This document shows, piece by piece, positions 25,750-37,200 of a DNA stretch of 64,000 nt (its first letter is position 1; each line of letters starts with the position of its first letter). Source of the DNA: Tubiluchus corallicola (Eukaryota; Priapulida; Priapulimorpha; Priapulimorphida; Tubiluchidae); contig JAQGDQ010000057.1 in NCBI GenBank assembly GCA_030141605.1, forward strand, positions 310,001 to 374,000. Direction: 5' to 3'. The position numbers were made by a program, and so were the translations under genes. The notes under the pieces are model-generated. The model did not search any database. It saw only the letters and a program-made list of their open reading frames with translations, and was not told the DNA's origin.

Positions 25750-26345
25750 ATCTCTCGCAACTTTTTGTCAAGCCGTTCACACATTGCAACAAGTTGCGAA
25801 AGAAGTTGCCAAGCCGTTCACACGTTGCACGTTGCAACAAGTTGCGAGAGAAGTTGCGAGAGAAGTTGCCAAGCCGTTCACACGTTGCACGTTGCAACAA
25901 GTTGCGAGAGAAGTTTAAAACCGTTCACACGTTGCAACAAGTTGCGAGAGAAGTTGGCAAGCCGTTCACACGTTGCAACATGTTGCGAGAGAAGTTGGCA
26001 CGCCGTTCACACGTTGCAACAAGTTGCGAGAGAAGTTGGCAAGCCGTTCACACGTTGCAACAAGTTGCGAGAGAAGTTGCCAAACCGTGCACACGTTGCA
26101 ACAAGTTGCGAGAGAAGTTGCCAAACCGTTCACACGTGCAACAAGTTGCGAGAGAAGTTGCCAAACCGTTCACACGTTGCAACAAGTTGCGAGAGAAGTT
26201 TAAACCGTTCACACGTTGCGACAAGTTGCGAGAGAAGTTGCCAAGCCGTTCACACGTTGCAACAAGTTGCGAGAGAAGTTGCCAAACCGTGCACACGCTG
26301 CAACAAGTTGCGAGAGAAGTTGCCAAGCCGTTCACTCGTTGCCAC
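25750..26345 (+). repeat. 41-bp minisatellite, about 14 copies
   Basis: Unit of about 41 bp containing GTTGCAACAAGTTGCGAGAG and AAGTTGCCAAGCCGTTCACAC, with occasional truncations and a few units containing 'taaa'. The array ends at a 'tttactctcagagagaag' flank also found at 21245. All overlapping ORFs on both strands are products of the repetition. The unit includes short inverted GTTGCAAC. Confidence 0.95.
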
Positions 26346-26559
26346 TTTACTCTCAGAGAGAAGACTCTGCGTCTGAGCGCGCATTATATAGAAACCACTG
26401 AACTCAGCCATGTTAGGTCTTTTATTGTGCCTGCTCATGAGCGTACGAGCAGGGCTTCTTAAACACGTATTTTAATCGTGATAACAGATGAATAAAGTTA
26501 ACAAGATGTCTGTTCAAAATAAGAGAGAGAGAGCTGTCCTGAAACTTGTCATCTTTAAC

Positions 26560-27095
26560 ATAAAAACGGTAATGCCATTTGTATGTAGTCTCAAAGATTA
26601 CAAAAAAATTTTCACCCTGGTGGGTATCATCAGCTGAAAATTACAGGAATAATGTTAAAACTGTATATACCAGCGTAAAACAAAAACATTAAAAGCAAAA
26701 ATAGCAGCTAAACATTGATTTTTGTACTTACACTTGCTCAGTGTTTATAAACTGCCACATTTCGTAAAACTCACTATCAGGGTAGCAGCGCTTTCTATTC
26801 AGGTATGTTAATTTATTCTTTTTATTTTTTTAATTAATCGTTTTTATTCTGGAAAGACCAATTGTATAGTTTTTTCTTCTTATGCAGTTATTTTTACTCT
26901 TTCTCTAACTTATTATATTTCAGCTGCTAAAATCAAAGCTGTATTTTTGCTTTTAACGTTTTTGTTTTACACTGGTATATACTGTTTTAATATTTTATCT
27001 GTAATTTTCAGCTGATGATGTCCGCTAGGGTGAACGCTTCTGAAATTAATTATATAGATCATTGAGAGTATAAAGGGCATTACATATTTTACGTT
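26560..27095. mobile_element. Inverted repeat of a second Penelope-type terminal sequence
   Basis: Reverse complement of about 26930-27095 matches 26560-26730 in order. Each arm carries a hammerhead-like core: minus strand CTGATGA 26633-26627 with GAAA 26613-26610, and plus strand CTGATGA 27012-27018 with GAAC at 27032. Bases between can form a four-pair helix II with a four-base loop and a bulged U in both arms. The middle (26731-26929) has no reverse transcriptase. A single related copy is at 62150-62385. Confidence 0.65.
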
Positions 27096-27099
27096 AAAG

Positions 27100-28430
27100 A
27101 TGTCTGCTTAATATGATTTTAGACTAGCACACACGAAGAATGATTATTGGAATCATTGGAGGTGCCTCATGCCGATGTTACAATTTAATCAACCTTTAAT
27201 TAGACTGAGAAATTTGTAATCAGTTGTGACCGATTTAAGGCTTGATATGATAGGCTTAGCATACACGCATTAAATTATTGTGTGTATTGCTATAGCAAAG
27301 AAAATAGTTTCATTGTTTTTCAAACTTAATTTTCAAGATTAAAAAAATCACAATTGGCCATAAAGATCGGCGTAACCCTTCCGCAAAGTGAAGGTTTATT
27401 AGGGCTAAGGCCAATTAAAACAAATTAAACAACGCCTCGATTGTAGATCTGTTCGAAAACTATTTGGCGCTTCGTTGAAAGCACAAAAAATTTGGCCTAT
27501 CGCAACCGTTAAAGGAAAGGCGGTCTTCTGGCAAGTTAGACTTATATCAATGTTCGCAAAAAAGGTTCGAAGAATTTAGTAACAAAAGTGTGATAAGCGC
27601 TTCGTGTAATTAGTAAAATCACTTTAATGTCTTTACTATCATTTCGCGCTAGAACGCTTCAAATTTTAACGCCCGTTTTCCACCAGTGGCGTCGTTAGTC
27701 GACTGAAAAACGGCAGTGTACTGTCAGTTTCTATCAAAAGCATAATAACATTTTACAAAAAATTAGATAACTCATTTTGTGATGTTTTTTCATGAACATT
27801 AGGTAAACTGCAGAAGTTCGGATTACTTTAATCAGTGTGCGCTTACGGAAAGGCACGAAGCGTTTACGAAAAGTCACGACCAGTTAGATCATAATTTTCA
27901 AGTGAATGGCGGATACCCATGCAGTACGCCAGAAAAGTTCTATACAGCGGTAGTATAAATTAACTCTATGTTCTATAGGCATTTTTGCAAATTTCTTTGT
28001 TATGCTTTCCTAAGATAAATAAAATAAACCATTTCACTCGTTTGTTACGTTTATTACTCGTTTATTAAAACCCAACATGTTAAGTGACTTGTCATTTTCT
28101 TTGAGCTAATAAATCATGCTAATGTTTTTTTCTTTTAATGACCTCATTAATTGTTTGTGCTTTTATACACAAAAACCGAGTTCGGTTTTCTTTGTTGTGA
28201 AATGGTTGCTCCATCTATCGGCAGAAAGTGCAAGCGTATCGGCTTATTTCGCTACATGATTTTTCAGATGTCGCAAAAACAACCCCATAGTCTTTTACAT
28301 ACTTTATAAATGTGTCAGTTCATTAAGCGAGATCAACCGACGACGAGAAATTAGCCTGTTACAAAAAGTAAACACGTTTAACTCCGTGAAGTGACGTACA
28401 AATTTAACAATTGTCATAACGATCATCTAT
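27100..28430. other. Intergenic stretch
   Basis: No supportable gene. Two minus-strand AATAAA hexamers at 28049-28054 and 28060-28065 could serve the serine protease gene, whose stop codon is about 370 bp away. Confidence 0.45.
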
Positions 28431-28431
28431 T

Positions 28432-29586
28432 TTATACTTTTTCGACTGATGAAAAATATTTTGAAAATTTATAAACTAAATGGAAAAACACATCTATAAA
28501 TAAACAAATAAATAAATATTTAACTAAAGAATTTTCTCGAGGTTTCGTCGCTGTTGGTGTCAGAATCAAAATCGTCATTGTTGTTGTTGCTATTACAATT
28601 GTGGTTGCTGAAGTTGTTCTAGTGCTGATATTGTTGTTTGTGCTATTGTTGCTGTTGCTGTTTACTGTCGTGATTGCATTTTTCCCATAAAACTGTTCCT
28701 CCTCTATCCAGTCAAGAAAGTGGGCAACCTTGACAGAGAAAGTGAAGAGTCGGCAGTTCTCTGTTGTCGTGGATATAATTCCAATTAGCTCACCTGTTTG
28801 GTCCAAAATCACAGGGCCTCCTGAATCGCCTCTGCAGGCTGATTTGAAAAACTTATATGTGCACAGGACAAGTTCAGGATCATCCACTGTTTGAGGTAAA
28901 TTTATAATTATGCCACACTCATAGATATTGAGTACCCAAGACGACACTTTCTGTAGAATGCCTTTATGTGGTCTGTTTAGATATTTTCCTAAAGATCCCC
29001 ATCCAGTGAGAGTAACCCATTCGTGAATGTAATTATTCTGGTCACAAACTGGTAACTTAGCAGGATGAATGTCTTTGTCGAATTCAATTTCTTCATTCAT
29101 CCTCAAAAGAGCGATATCATATTCTGTGCTATCTCCTAAACTTCTATCGTAAGCGTCATGTATCTTATAATAAGAAACCCAGCGTTGTAACTTTGTTTCG
29201 CTGAATTTGTTGCTTCCAATGTATATTTTCATGTTGCGCCCAGAACTTAAACCATAGACACAATGTGCTGCGGTCAATATCCATTGTTCGTTGATGATGG
29301 ACCCTCCACAGAATCTTCCATGTAGCTGAAGGCCAACTTGAAATGGAAATTCTCGGCTATCAACGTCCTCCCCACCAACAATTCTTGGATCTTCCGTAGG
29401 CAACGAGCCATTGCCAAATGAACTTCTGAGAAATCTGACCAAATGCACTTTCTTACTTCTCGGTATTCCTGTCGTTTTACATTTAAAAATTCGTGATGAT
29501 GCGTTTCTTGCATAACAAAAGTCGGACAAAAACCACAAGACATAGATTACGGTGAGCGTATCTAGGCGAATTAAACCGTTGTTCAT
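28432..29586 (-). CDS. Intronless S1 (chymotrypsin-fold) serine protease with C-terminal tail
   Basis: Single uninterrupted 384-residue frame. A hydrophobic N-terminus (about residues 10-25) looks like a signal peptide or anchor. The activation site is DPR-IVGG (new N-terminus Ile69). Catalytic His108 (TAAHC), Asp157 (YDIALL) and Ser255 (GDSGGP) are all present. Cysteines for the 42-58 bridge (93/109), the 168-182 and 191-220 pairs (224/242, 251/278), and a prodomain Cys36 that could bond Cys181 are visible. Position 189 of the specificity pocket is Ser (residue 249), as in chymotrypsins. Position 216 is Thr instead of Gly and the usual WG-G-C loop is altered, so elastase/chymotrypsin-like or restricted specificity is inferred. 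After the domain comes a tail of about 85 residues: Asn/Ser/Thr-rich (about 306-347), then a hydrophobic stretch (about 355-373) that could be a membrane anchor. The natural substrate is unknown. Confidence 0.9.
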   Translation of the reverse strand: MNNGLIRLDTLTVIYVLWFLSDFCYARNASSRIFKCKTTGIPRSKKVHLVRFLRSSFGNGSLPTEDPRIVGGEDVDSREFPFQVGLQLHGRFCGGSIINEQWILTAAHCVYGLSSGRNMKIYIGSNKFSETKLQRWVSYYKIHDAYDRSLGDSTEYDIALLRMNEEIEFDKDIHPAKLPVCDQNNYIHEWVTLTGWGSLGKYLNRPHKGILQKVSSWVLNIYECGIIINLPQTVDDPELVLCTYKFFKSACRGDSGGPVILDQTGELIGIISTTTENCRLFTFSVKVAHFLDWIEEEQFYGKNAITTVNSNSNNSTNNNISTRTTSATTIVIATTTMTILILTPTATKPRENSLVKYLFICLFIDVFFHLVYKFSKYFSSVEKV

Positions 29587-30940
29587 TTACACTTTTGTTT
29601 TCACTATAACTGAACAGATAATTATCCGCCATTGCAAGATAAAGTTCTCAAATGCTTCGAAAATAAATCATTGTTCTGAAAACAATTGCAATGTTTCCTT
29701 TTCTGGTTTTATGCTATTCGCAAAAAATGAATATTTTTATAGTTTTAATAACAGTACTACTTAGTCCTTGTGGTTATTGAGAAAACGATCAGAACACGAT
29801 TGAGAGCACTTGTGGTTATGGAATTCGAATGTTATAAGTTATTACACTTCGCGCATTTTGCTTTCCCTTTTCCTACAGGTGTACTAACAGGGGTGCGAGT
29901 GGACTAGTCAAACCGGGTGTTGATAAGATATTTTAATTATATGATACCTGTGTGTGTAACACTTTTAGGTCGACACGTAGCTTTATCAGTTGATTCTTGA
30001 GTCGACCCAGAGCATTTTCAACAATCTGGTATATTTATTTGATTAATATATTGTTGGTAGAACCAGATTTTTAGGAGCGTTAAGTTTCTAAGTCTGTGGT
30101 ATTTATGCCGTTAAGTCGTCCGTCGTCCATTCAGAAATTAAGCTTCAGTCAGTTAAAACTTTACAAGTGAATCACTTGGGGTAGCCTTAAAATTTTTAGT
30201 ATGAGTAACTTTGCGACAGGTTGATAATCAAGGTCAACGGTTATCCCGAGGGCATATCCAGAACAGAGGTAAGCAGATAGAAACCTCAACAGCTGAACAG
30301 CAATTTTGGCCATAATTGGAAGATCTAATTCAACGAAGAATCAGAGTAGTCTGTTACCTACTAACAAACCAACACAGTCAAAAAGAATTTTACCCCTCCC
30401 CCACGCAGGGACCCCAGGATTGTGGATATACTGAAAGAATCATCAACTCGGTGCCAGGAATTAGAGTGACCTGTCAACTGTCACCTACTGACAATCCAAC
30501 ATTGCCAGAATCATTTATTCCCTCCCAGAGGACGGATGCAATATTGCAAACATTTGCAACTGTATTATAAAAAAGGCAGCTTTGGTACCGCAAAATACCA
30601 AGAGTGCAACTTTTGGGCACTAACGCTCGCTGTCTTGTGGGAATGAATAAAACATTTTTTCGCAAGATTTCTTGTACACAGAATTTGTGACAGCACAGAA
30701 CGGCAATGCAAAATAAACGATGTTTTTCGTAGGCTTTTAGAATGTTAAATTTATTTATTTTTTATAAATAAGTAATATTTGCTGACGTAATAGTAATTAC
30801 CTAACCCTCTTGGTTTACATTTGTTTGATAACTAATAAAGTGTGAACTAATTAGGAATTGTTCTTGAAACTTGAATTGTATTGTCACACATCAAATAAAA
30901 TTATTCATAACCAGTCCGCCTTGAAAAAATATGTTGTAAA
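29587..30940. other. Intergenic stretch with an imperfect local duplication
   Basis: No supportable gene. At about 30335-30530 two diverged tandem copies share 'gaat-agagt--cctgt', 'cctactaacaa/cctactgacaa' and 'cccctccc/tccctccc' landmarks. Short frames here are probably chance. Confidence 0.4.
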
Positions 30941-30945
30941 TACAG

Positions 30946-31334
30946 CGCACTTGCTGAGCAGGCATTGACGGTGAAGCTTGCTGGAAAAGTGAACCACATT
31001 GGAATACCCATATTTGTTGAGGCCAGTATTTTGACACAAGTCGCACAGCCATCATCTCAAGCAATTCTAAAACGTATTGCGTAAGCTAGCATATTTCATT
31101 CAACAATTTCTGTAGCTTACATGAGATGTTATTGTTTATGTGTTGGACAACTTCGTCTTAGACTGTCCTCAGATCCACTCGCAATGTATAGCTGACGACA
31201 AGGATATAACAGTTGTCATCTCGTTTAGCAGTATAGACACGTCTAAGATTTGCGAGGTCACAGGTTCTGCCAAAATTGATGATACCAAAGGCAGTACCTA
31301 TTTATTCGCATTAAGAGCAGGACAGAAGCTTTAG
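30946..31334 (+). pseudogene. Two candidate exons of an unidentified gene or pseudogene
   Basis: 30946-31080 is bounded by a good acceptor (ttgtaaatacag) and a GTAAGC donor and reads 44 residues with protein-like composition, including KLAGKVNHIGIPIFVEASIL. A second block after an acceptor at 31160-31161 reads through to a stop at 31332-31334 and includes DKDITVVISFSSIDTSKICE. The two blocks do not join in phase and no family is recognised. They may be remnants, or exons of a gene whose other parts I cannot see. Confidence 0.3.
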
Positions 31335-32510
31335 ATTGTTCAGGCTTCTTTGGATGAGTTGGCATCTCACTTCTACGGCATTCCTTCTTCTGGCTATTAG
31401 TTTTCTCCTCCTTGGAGGGACCAAGAAGTTCACCGACAGCGCCACAACAGTGATACCTGGGTACAGTTTTAGGTTGCTGGCCTGATAAATACAGCTTAGG
31501 ATCTTGTTAGTTTTCATGCAATTTTCAAAGGCAGACACTTGCCTTGTATACCTTACTGCTGACAATGTCAATCAATACGATACAAGTAAAGACAATGTGA
31601 GCAATATTCGTGGTGCAGATGTTACTGTTAAAAAATATACCTAGCCAAATACATAGGTATAACCTGCCTTCAATAAGCGAGCTGTGGGGAGACTTTAGAA
31701 TAGCCAAATATCTTTACTAGGCATGAAATGTCATAGGTCCTGCCTGAAAAACATATCAGCTCAGTCTGTCAGCACTCCAAGCTTTCTATTCTATGCCTTC
31801 ACAGGTACCAGTCTTCAGCTGTACCCGTTGCAAGTGGAAAAAACAACTTGGTCCACATGGCAAGTGTTAAGGAGATAACACGAGCATTTGTAATTCCAAA
31901 CAATACCACTCCAGTTGAGTAGCTGAATGACATCAAGTCTGTATTGTACTGACCTTGTTTACCAGGAAAGGAAGTTCAGTAGCGACAAATCCTTCAACAT
32001 TTGTGCCACAAAAGCCCACAATTTGAGTGCTGAATGTATGTATTTAGAGGCTTATTAGATGTTCCAAAATAATATATTACATAAATTCTATACAATCTTT
32101 GATAATTCATGAAATTCGTGTAATACTTTTAACTCCATTTTATGTAAAATAGTGATCTCATTTTATTATAATATCATCTTACTATAATTTTATGCATACT
32201 ACTTCGTATCATGTATTGTAGTGTTAATTATAATTACGTCAGTCTGCTGATTGGTCTGTTTTGTATTAATTATTATGACGTAAATTCATGTATTTTGTGT
32301 TTTTTTTTGTTATCAAGTTATTAATATGTGCTTGCAAATTTTTATATGCTTCATTGTTTTCTAATGTGCACGAGTGTAGATTTTGTGTTCCAATTTACTT
32401 TTATTATGAGTGAAAATTATGAGAGAACTATAATGAATTTGCAGTAATTTTAGTGACATTATTTGCACTCAGCAGTTCTTACAACTGATTGTATACTATA
32501 AATTGTAGAC
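31335..32510. other. Intergenic stretch
   Basis: No supportable gene. Composition becomes strongly AT-rich after about 32040. Confidence 0.4.
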
Positions 32511-32533
32511 ATGAATTGCAATGAAGAATGTTA

Positions 32534-32885
32534 TATACTATACTATACTATACTATACTATACTATACTATACTATACTATACTATACTATACTATACTA
32601 TACTATACTATACTATACTTTAATGTACTGCACTGTACTGTACTTCAACTGTACTGCGCTGCACTGCACTGTACTATACTATATTATACTATACTATACT
32701 ACACTACACTACACTACACTACACTACACTACACTACACTACACCACACCACACTACACTACACTACACTACACTACACTACACTACACTATACTGTACT
32801 ATGCTAACTACACCTCACTATACTATAGAACACTATACTATACTATACCATACCATACCATATCATACCATACTACATTATACTA
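32534..32885 (+). repeat. Second pentanucleotide array (ACTAT/ACTAC)
   Basis: About 350 bp of 5-bp units with block drift from ACTAT to ACTGT-like, ACTAC and back to ACTAT/ACCAT. Same style as the array at 3727-4638. Overlapping ORFs of Tyr/Leu/Thr/His are artefacts. Confidence 0.96.
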
Positions 32886-34174
32886 TAATTATACGTACAA
32901 TATACAATGTATATGTACGTGTACTTATTATACTTATATACTAATTGTACGTATAATAGTATAACACTGCCAATAATTCACATCAAAGGCAGTCGCTTTA
33001 TTTAAATTGTTAATTTAGTATCCAAGTAGTGGGTTGTAAGAATGGACAGCGAGCATGTTTCAGGCGTGTCAGCCTATGCTTAGGGCCAGCTCCACAAATT
33101 TGAACATTTTCCTCAAAACAATCTCGTGATCGTCCTGAGCGTATGCAGAGGTCGAGCTTGCTGATTTTGCTTCAACGCGGCAAAATAGATTCGCGTAAAA
33201 CAGAAGGTAGCATAATCTTATAAAATTTGGTCAAAAAATGGGGATCGGTCGGACACCCCTCGTAGCAGTCGTCTCTTACGTCCACTGCTAAAGGAAAACA
33301 GGTCTAGGCGATGGTGGAATGTACAGTATTATCCGACAATGCCTGGGGCACTCAGACCATACCAGAATGTGAGAACCAAGCAATCCAAAATGCAATAGGG
33401 GGAACCGAAAAGAATTAATCGCAAAAGTGCAATTTGAAATCTTAAAGGGCTAAAGGATTGTAATTTACAAACACGGATAACGAAACAGCATTGCTGTACC
33501 TTCTCTTTGTCCTGTCTCTGCCCTGTCTGCTTACTGGCGAAAACTGGAGTAACGAGATTACTCAGAAGCGCCTATCGCAGTTACGTAGATAATTCTAATT
33601 GAACCACCCAGTTACCTTACTTCCTTTCTTCCAGATATAAGAACAATTTTGCAGGCTCAGCTTTTCCGATTACTGTTAGAGTTGAAATTAACGAACTAAA
33701 ATAAAAGAACTAATCGTTTATTGCAAGTTTTATTTTTTTAAACCTGGGTATTTTCATTTTTTCTTACAATGTTGTGTACTTTTTTAATGTACGATATAAA
33801 TTTTACATAAATTAATTAAATAGGCTACACAATCTGAATAACCGAAAAATTTACCAAACAGAAAAATGGGTTATACCTATAACCGTAGAAAACCAACGGG
33901 AAATTTTGAAAAGGGCTGGCTACACAGCAGATGCCATATATAACCACTAGCTTCAAAATTAATTCATACTCAAAATAAGGGTTTGCACTATTATTAATAA
34001 AAATCCTGATATTGGGATTACAATTAAATAATTAATTACAGTTACCCACGAGAAATCTAGGCGCAAAATTAAATAATAAATCTAATTATAGTCAGAATCT
34101 CTCTATACCCAGAGTGATCTAACTCTTGAAATGTTGAACTGGCTGAACCTTGAATTGTATGAACCTTGGACTGT
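32886..34174. other. Intergenic stretch
   Basis: No supportable gene or element found. Confidence 0.4.
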
Positions 34175-34248
34175 CACAATCACTGGGTAGTCATTGATAA
34201 GCGGCTGTTTGTGAGCAGAAGATCCCTGGTTCAAATCCAGGTTCTGTG
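34175..34248 (+). pseudogene. tRNA-like relic or SINE head with Pol III B box
   Basis: A perfect T arm (CCTGG, loop TTCAAAT, CCAGG; 34225-34241) gives the B-box consensus GGTTCAAATCC at 34228-34238. An A-box-like GGGTAGTCATTGATAAGCG lies about 40 bases upstream. The total span of 74 bases fits a tRNA, and the ends pair at four of seven acceptor positions. The anticodon stem does not fold properly, so a tRNA-derived SINE head or dead tRNA is more likely than a working gene. Confidence 0.5.
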
Positions 34249-34249
34249 T

Positions 34250-37200
34250 TCTATATTTTTCACATTTCTCATTTTCCGCGCTTAGCTTCAAAATTCACTC
34301 AATTATAAGTTAATTGTTATAATAATCTGGTTGTTTAAATTACAAATAGAGAGATGACATAATAAGCGTGAACCGTTTATAGTAAAACGGAATTTTTATT
34401 CAGTCAAGATGTATGATAATAACAAGCAGTGTAACTTGCATAATTAATTGCTAAGCAGTTTCACATACCTGCCTTATTATGACAACGTGTTAAATGCTGT
34501 AAGTCCGGAAGGGCCGACAATTCATATTTGGAATATTTTGTGGAATTCCTGTAAAGTGTGGGGCTCTTTTGATGCATGGCTACTTGCTAGTTCAAGGACC
34601 GAATGTGTACCTGACTGGTTTTGGCCAATCATTCCTATTCAGTACACGAGGCAAGTCCAAAAATAGACACCCACTTGGAAAACTTGCTAAAAGAATATCA
34701 AATTTAAGTGTGTTTCTAGTTCAAAAAATCTGAATCGGACAAGTAAATATCCGCAGTAAAATGAAATGGATTTACGTGACAGCTGAAGTAATGCTTGATT
34801 TAATTTTTTTTATACGAAAACTGATTCAAGGTAGAAACCTGGAGCTGCCATCAAATGCATCACGCCTTCTCTTCATTTACTCTAACGATGCGTGGCCGCG
34901 CGACTACGTCTCCCAGTTATTTCCAAGGTGTGGTTACTTCTCTGAACAATCATATCTGCTTTGCTCTGTTTCTATCCTGATAATTTAATACACAATTCTT
35001 TTGGTTGAGGATGGAAGGATTGAAGGAAGCACTGTGATTAAAGGATGAAGCGTACCAAGCAAGTTTTTAGCATTTTTTATCTAAAGCAACAATTGTCAGC
35101 CATTATTCAAGAATGTATTGAAACTATCTCTTGCTCATCTTCTTCCAGACTCAGGAAAACAGCTGCGGCTGAGATATTTTTAATACTGCTTATCTAGTGG
35201 CGACAAACTGCAATAGAAAATATTAACTTTTATTTAGCTTAGAAACTTTAGTGGTTGAGAAAGTAGAGCGTGGACAAGATGGACATGTGCATTCAGTTTG
35301 CCATTAATCACCATTTTCAGTCTTGCTGTTGGAGATTCTAAGAAATCCTTGTGGAACTCCGTGTGGAAAAACGTGGACACCAGCTTTCAGTTTTTACGCA
35401 GGTACGTGCCACACCCACTTTCTAGATAACACGCATAAGGCTATGTTCTAATTGTGTTTTGAAATGAACTGTGGCTCTTTCATTACAAAAGCAGGCTTTC
35501 ATTTTAAAAGGTTGTAAACCATGAATATGCACGTTGCTTAACATAGGTGTATCATAGTAATACAGCTTTTTGCACGAAACATTATTACTTAGGTTATCCT
35601 ATGGCATCTAACGTAAGTAAACTGTATATTACATTTTAATTTTTTTAAACGTATGCTTAATCAAAATACGTGCTTTACGAAAAGCGTTTCTTGTAAAAAT
35701 TAGACAAAATTCAGCGTGTATTGAGCGTTTTTGTCACATGACGTCAAACTTCAAAAATCATTTTGCAATGAGCATGATTATAAAGTTATTCATTCAACAG
35801 GAAGAATCATTTATGAATTCTATTGTTTAAATATCAGTCATGTACCGCTTTAAAATAGAAATATTGAATTGAATATCTTCTGTTTAGATGTATACTTAGA
35901 ACAGTATTTTTGACTGTATTCATGATTATAATTATATATTCAGCAAAAAAACATTTTTTAAATTTTGTTCTTTAAATTTAGTTATGTGCGCTTTTAACTT
36001 TTATTACTTTCCAGTTTCGCATCGAAAGATTAGACTGGTTTTTCAATATACTGGTTTAGTTAGAACAAAATTTTAGCATCTGCGAATCAAGTACATTACA
36101 ACGCTTTTAATGCATATTGTCGAATATTATGATATTAACTATAACCTTTCATTCGATGAATTTTTAGTCATTTATTGAACATTTCTTTCAATGTTTGTTC
36201 CACTTCAACTTTTTTCAGATAAGCTACATGCCATTAAAGTAGGAAAACTGTAAATTAACCCACGACGGGGCGTGTCTGGTACAGCTGCAGGTATACACAG
36301 GTATGGCATTCCTTACCTGTAGAGCGGAACCGGGCAGGTTTTCACACCGATTGACCTGTTCCCGAGCTGAAAATCGTTCAGCCTGATGATGTGAGATGAC
36401 CGAGATGCAACAGTAGCTACAGTAGATTTCTACCACGTCAAGCAAGGAGTGGCTGAGATGACATCAACGACTACCTTAGTAAACCTTAGTAAAATGGTCA
36501 CATTCACATGGGAGCACAGATGAGCAATCGACTTTTCATAGGGGTAGATGCAACTAACTGTGTTAGTCTGAACTTACATCTGCGCTAGTAGTATTATGCG
36601 AAGGCCTTTTCAAGCAGATACCTGATGTGTTATACCTAACCAAATAAGAGAGCTATTAGAAAACTTATTATAATTAACATCTAATGCCTAGTTTCTAATT
36701 TCGCTAAAGTATTGTTTGTATGCCCGTAAATTTTCATTTAACAATAATCGTTCTACAATTTCTTATTGTGCATAATTAATTAATTAGTCCACACTCCATC
36801 TATTAATCGATAACTTTCTGTTTTACTGGCTGATAGAGCGATTAAACGACTAACCTCAACCTATTACAGCTCATAAAATTCATAAAACATTTTCCGGACA
36901 TTTTATTCATGGCGTGGATTTTAGAAACTAACTAAGCAAGCATCTTGTTCGGAAAAGATTAACGAGATATAATCTGAACGGAGCAAATCATAATGAGAAA
37001 GTGGTATGAAATCTAAATTGTTGTTTGTTGAAAAGTAGCTTGCTAACTTTTGGAGTATTCTTGCAAACGAAACAACACGTCGTACTTAATACACATTTGA
37101 CATACCTGTAATTCTTTATGTAACTGTGTAATTTTAGTGTACTTTCATTAGGTCCTTAATTTTTGCACCCAGGCGAAACCACTTAGCAAGGCTTGTCAAA

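Noticed and set aside
25633-26462. Several 60-247 residue frames on both strands
   Set aside because: Produced by the GT run and the 41-bp minisatellite; overlapping frames repeat the same unit.
32511-32964. Tyr/Leu/Thr-rich ORFs
   Set aside because: Pentanucleotide array open in all frames.
36224-36445. 73-residue minus-strand frame with several Cys in a GC-richer patch
   Set aside because: No splice sites, no recognisable domain; could be an old element but not supportable as a gene.
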